Shown here: positions 7,759 to 8,906 of the stretch, in pieces
How positions within the stretch are numbered: position 1 is the first letter of the stretch
Layout: every line of letters starts with the position of its first letter
Assembly: GCA_031283795.1 (NCBI GenBank)
Contig: JAITBB010000056.1
Coordinates: forward strand, 1 to 8,906
From: Rickettsiales bacterium
GTDB taxonomy: Bacteria; Pseudomonadota; Alphaproteobacteria; Rickettsiales; UBA1997
DNA length: 8,906 bases
Direction of reading: 5' to 3'
Notes under the pieces: generated by a model
What the model was told of the DNA's origin: nothing
What the model saw: the letters and a program-made list of their open reading frames with translations, nothing else
Database searches by the model: none
Position numbers and translations under genes: made by a program

Positions 7759-8041
7759 GGAAATACCACAGTATCCAAACTGCTAGTCCCCATCATCTCT
7801 TTCGGGCAATAGAAAAACACAGAACGAAGACCACAGCAATATAAACCACTACAACCCATGGATCGTGCGATATCTCATCGCCATGGGACAGCACAGGATA
7901 AAAGTACTCTCGATGAGCACTGTGGAAAACGAATGATTCGCTGAAATAAAACTAGGCAACTTTTAGATTGAGAGTGTGGAAAAGAAAGACACTTCTCTGA
8001 GAGATATCTGAAAGCGGAATTAAACAAATCTCTCTGGGTGA
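7759..8041. other. gene-poor intergenic stretch
   Basis: Apart from the possible micro-ORF at 7793-7894, I find no supportable gene here. Short structures are visible: CTCATCG (7874-7880) facing CGATGAG (7910-7916), two CCATGG sites close together, a bulged stem GAGAGTGT/ACACTTCTC at about 7970-7998, and TCTCTGAGAGA at about 7994-8004. None has a T-run or a recognised RNA motif. Confidence 0.4.
7793..7894 (-). CDS. possible 33-residue single-helix membrane micro-protein
   Basis: A minus-strand frame is open from 7951 (after a TAG at 7952-7954) to TGA 7793-7795. Within it, GTG 7894 would give 33 residues: a polar start (LSHGDEISHDP), a strongly hydrophobic run WVVVVYIAVVFVLCFSIA (about 13-30), then a basic RKR end. 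This hydrophobic helix capped by positive charges is what a one-helix inner-membrane protein looks like. Weak points are the absence of ATG in the frame, a poor ribosome binding site (GAGAG about 13 nt away), and no clear promoter. Because the open frame extends 19 further codons upstream without a start, it may instead be the remnant of a longer gene. I do not recognise a family. Confidence 0.3.
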   Translation of the reverse strand: MLSHGDEISHDPWVVVVYIAVVFVLCFSIARKR

Positions 8042-8069
8042 TTGACTATTTATGTAAAAAAACTAATAT
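8042..8069 (+). promoter_or_regulatory. candidate promoter for the acidic repeat protein
   Basis: TTGACT (8042-8047) and TAATAT (8064-8069) are 16 bp apart on the plus strand, implying a leader of about 70 nt. A second option, TTGGAC (8084-8089) with TATAAA (8105-8110), has a short 15-bp spacer but lies within an inverted repeat. Confidence 0.4.
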
Positions 8070-8094
8070 TTTTGAATAAAAAATTGGACTTCAG

Positions 8095-8122
8095 GTTGGT
8101 TACGTATAAAAATCATACCAAC
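8095..8122 (+). promoter_or_regulatory. inverted repeat, operator-like
   Basis: GTTGGT (8095-8100) and ACCAAC (8117-8122) form perfect 6-bp arms around a 16-bp centre that contains TATAAA (8105-8110). Dyad symmetry around a possible -10 is the usual arrangement of a repressor or activator site; it could also form a leader hairpin if transcription starts at the upstream promoter. Confidence 0.35.
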
Positions 8123-8146
8123 TAGTTCCAAAAGAATGGAGGTTTT

Positions 8147-8752
8147 ATGTCAGAGACAAAAGATGAGTTCGTTCCGACCGGAGGAGAGTTACCTGGGCAA
8201 TCAACATTTGTATCCGTTGCAGATTTACTTACTTCAGAAGAGGGAGAATCCATTTCGACCAGAGGGGAGTTACCTGAGCTAATAACAAGATCAGAGTTCG
8301 TTCCGACCGAAGAGGAGCTAGATGAACAGTCAACAATTATACCTGAAACAAATTTACCTGGGCTAAACAAGACACCAATATTTATGCCCGAAGCAAATCT
8401 ACCTATTCCAGATGGATTGGAATATAGTGCAGTTGAGACAAGTTCACCCCATCTAGAGGAATGGGAACCTATAGTTGGAGTAGGTTCGCCCGTACCAGCA
8501 AAATCCGTTTTAATCGGAGGAGCAGGACAAACTGTACAAAGTCAGATCACCGGAGCTGTTGAAAATAATATACAGGAAATACCGGAAGATGAAGATTATA
8601 GTGGATCTAAAATCATTGGAGAAAACACTATGGGAGTTCTCAGACAATATTTACAAAATGCAACGGTAGTACAGTCTGAAATATCCGCCCTCCATCAAGA
8701 TAAAGATCTACCAACAACGTCAAAAAACAAAGAAACAAGTATAGACTTCTGA
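8147..8752 (+). CDS. acidic repeat-containing protein, unknown function
   Basis: I do not recognise this 201-residue protein. GGAGG (8138-8142) lies 4 nt before the ATG, the strongest start signal on the plus strand, which argues it is expressed. The protein is strongly acidic, rich in Glu, Pro, Ser and Thr, with no signal peptide or membrane segment. The N-terminal half has degenerate repeats: EFVPT..GELPGQST (7-20), STRGELPELIT (37-47), EFVPTEEELDEQST (50-63), then looser NLPG (69-72) and ANLPIP (83-88). A glycine/valine-rich stretch follows (about 106-137), then an acidic EIPEDEDYSG (144-153) and a more helical C-terminal part (about 155-185). Such disordered acidic repeat proteins occur among surface and secreted effectors of intracellular alphaproteobacteria; that role is inference only. 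It stands alone, with base use more AT-rich than the housekeeping genes. Confidence 0.75.
   Translation: MSETKDEFVPTGGELPGQSTFVSVADLLTSEEGESISTRGELPELITRSEFVPTEEELDEQSTIIPETNLPGLNKTPIFMPEANLPIPDGLEYSAVETSSPHLEEWEPIVGVGSPVPAKSVLIGGAGQTVQSQITGAVENNIQEIPEDEDYSGSKIIGENTMGVLRQYLQNATVVQSEISALHQDKDLPTTSKNKETSIDF
8165..8309 (+). repeat. in-frame direct repeats within the acidic protein gene
   Basis: The 16-mer GAGTTCGTTCCGACCG occurs at 8165-8180 and again at 8294-8309, 129 bp (43 codons) apart. GAGTTACCTG occurs at 8186-8195 and 8267-8276, 81 bp (27 codons) apart. Both spacings are multiples of three, so the repeats keep the frame. Exact nucleotide identity, not just protein similarity, suggests recent duplication. 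Confidence 0.8.
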
Positions 8753-8776
8753 GACCAGAACAGCCAATGTTTTGAC

Positions 8777-8809
8777 TATGGGAAAGAGAAAATGAAAGTC
8801 TCTCCCATA
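8777..8809 (+). terminator. stem-loop after the acidic protein gene, imperfect terminator
   Basis: TATGGGA..GAG (8777-8788) pairs with CTCTCCCATA (8800-8809): ten base pairs with a two-base AA bulge and an 11-nt loop. It sits 24 bp after the stop codon, where a terminator belongs, but lacks a T-run on either strand, so it may be an RNA-stabilising hairpin rather than an intrinsic terminator. The remaining sequence to 8906 shows no gene; CAGT-CACC-ACTG near 8889-8900 is a small dyad. Confidence 0.4.
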
Positions 8810-8906
8810 TGTATCCTCTACAACGAGTCATCCATTCAAATAATAAAGTAAAATACTAAAAGATACCTACAAACAGAGTTTACAGACCAGTCACCACTGA
8901 CCGGAA

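Noticed and set aside
7858..7944. 28-codon plus-strand ORF starting ATGGATCG
   Set aside because: No ribosome binding site, no hydrophobic or domain signal, and antisense to the better-supported membrane-helix frame.
8640..8831. 63-codon minus-strand ORF
   Set aside because: Overlaps the end of the acidic protein gene on the opposite strand and has no start signal or motif.
8861..8906. Start of a CRISPR or tandem array at the right edge (GACCAG repeated, CAGTCACCACTG dyad)
   Set aside because: Only short, irregularly spaced matches; no regular repeat-spacer unit before the window ends.

Overview
The window looks like chromosome from an AT-leaning (roughly 40-43% G+C by eye) alphaproteobacterium, most likely an obligate or facultative intracellular lineage such as Rickettsiales or Holosporales. 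The evidence is a TrcR/DUF1013 cell-cycle regulator, a family known essentially from alphaproteobacteria; a gp6/gp7-type gene-transfer-agent (GTA) or phage head-connector pair standing alone among housekeeping genes; very tight gene packing with short overlaps; and heavy use of AGA, ATA and CTA codons. The species cannot be named from the sequence.

Layout, left to right. (1) Positions 1-803, minus strand: a head-closure protein (gp7-like, cut by the window edge) downstream of a head-tail adaptor (gp6-like). (2) 804-866: a 63-bp divergent promoter region. (3) 867-2794, plus strand: an unrecognised, probably exported protein with four cysteine pairs, overlapping by 4 bp the methionyl-tRNA formyltransferase gene fmt. 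(4) 2800-7702, minus strand, reading gmk -> trcR -> rplY -> small ORF -> tdk -> ligA: guanylate kinase, cell-cycle regulator, ribosomal protein L25, a 33-codon ORF that overlaps both neighbours, type II thymidine kinase and NAD-dependent DNA ligase. rplY to ligA looks like one transcription unit. gmk has a near-consensus sigma-70 promoter at 7730-7758, and trcR has a weaker candidate promoter. (5) 7727-8146: about 420 bp without a recognised gene, holding the gmk promoter, a possible one-helix membrane micro-ORF on the minus strand, and the promoter/operator-like region of the next gene. (6) 8147-8752, plus strand: an acidic, repeat-containing 201-residue protein of unknown function with a strong ribosome binding site, followed by a stem-loop.

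Functional links: gmk and tdk feed nucleotide pools, ligA seals DNA and trcR belongs to cell-cycle control, so the minus-strand run joins nucleotide supply, replication and cycle control with one ribosomal protein. fmt supplies formyl-Met-tRNA for initiation. The least understood parts are the cysteine-paired exported protein, the two micro-ORFs, the G+C-rich block at about 6955-7075, the altered base pocket of the thymidine kinase, and the acidic repeat protein. I see no CRISPR array, insertion sequence, tRNA, rRNA or clear rho-independent terminator.
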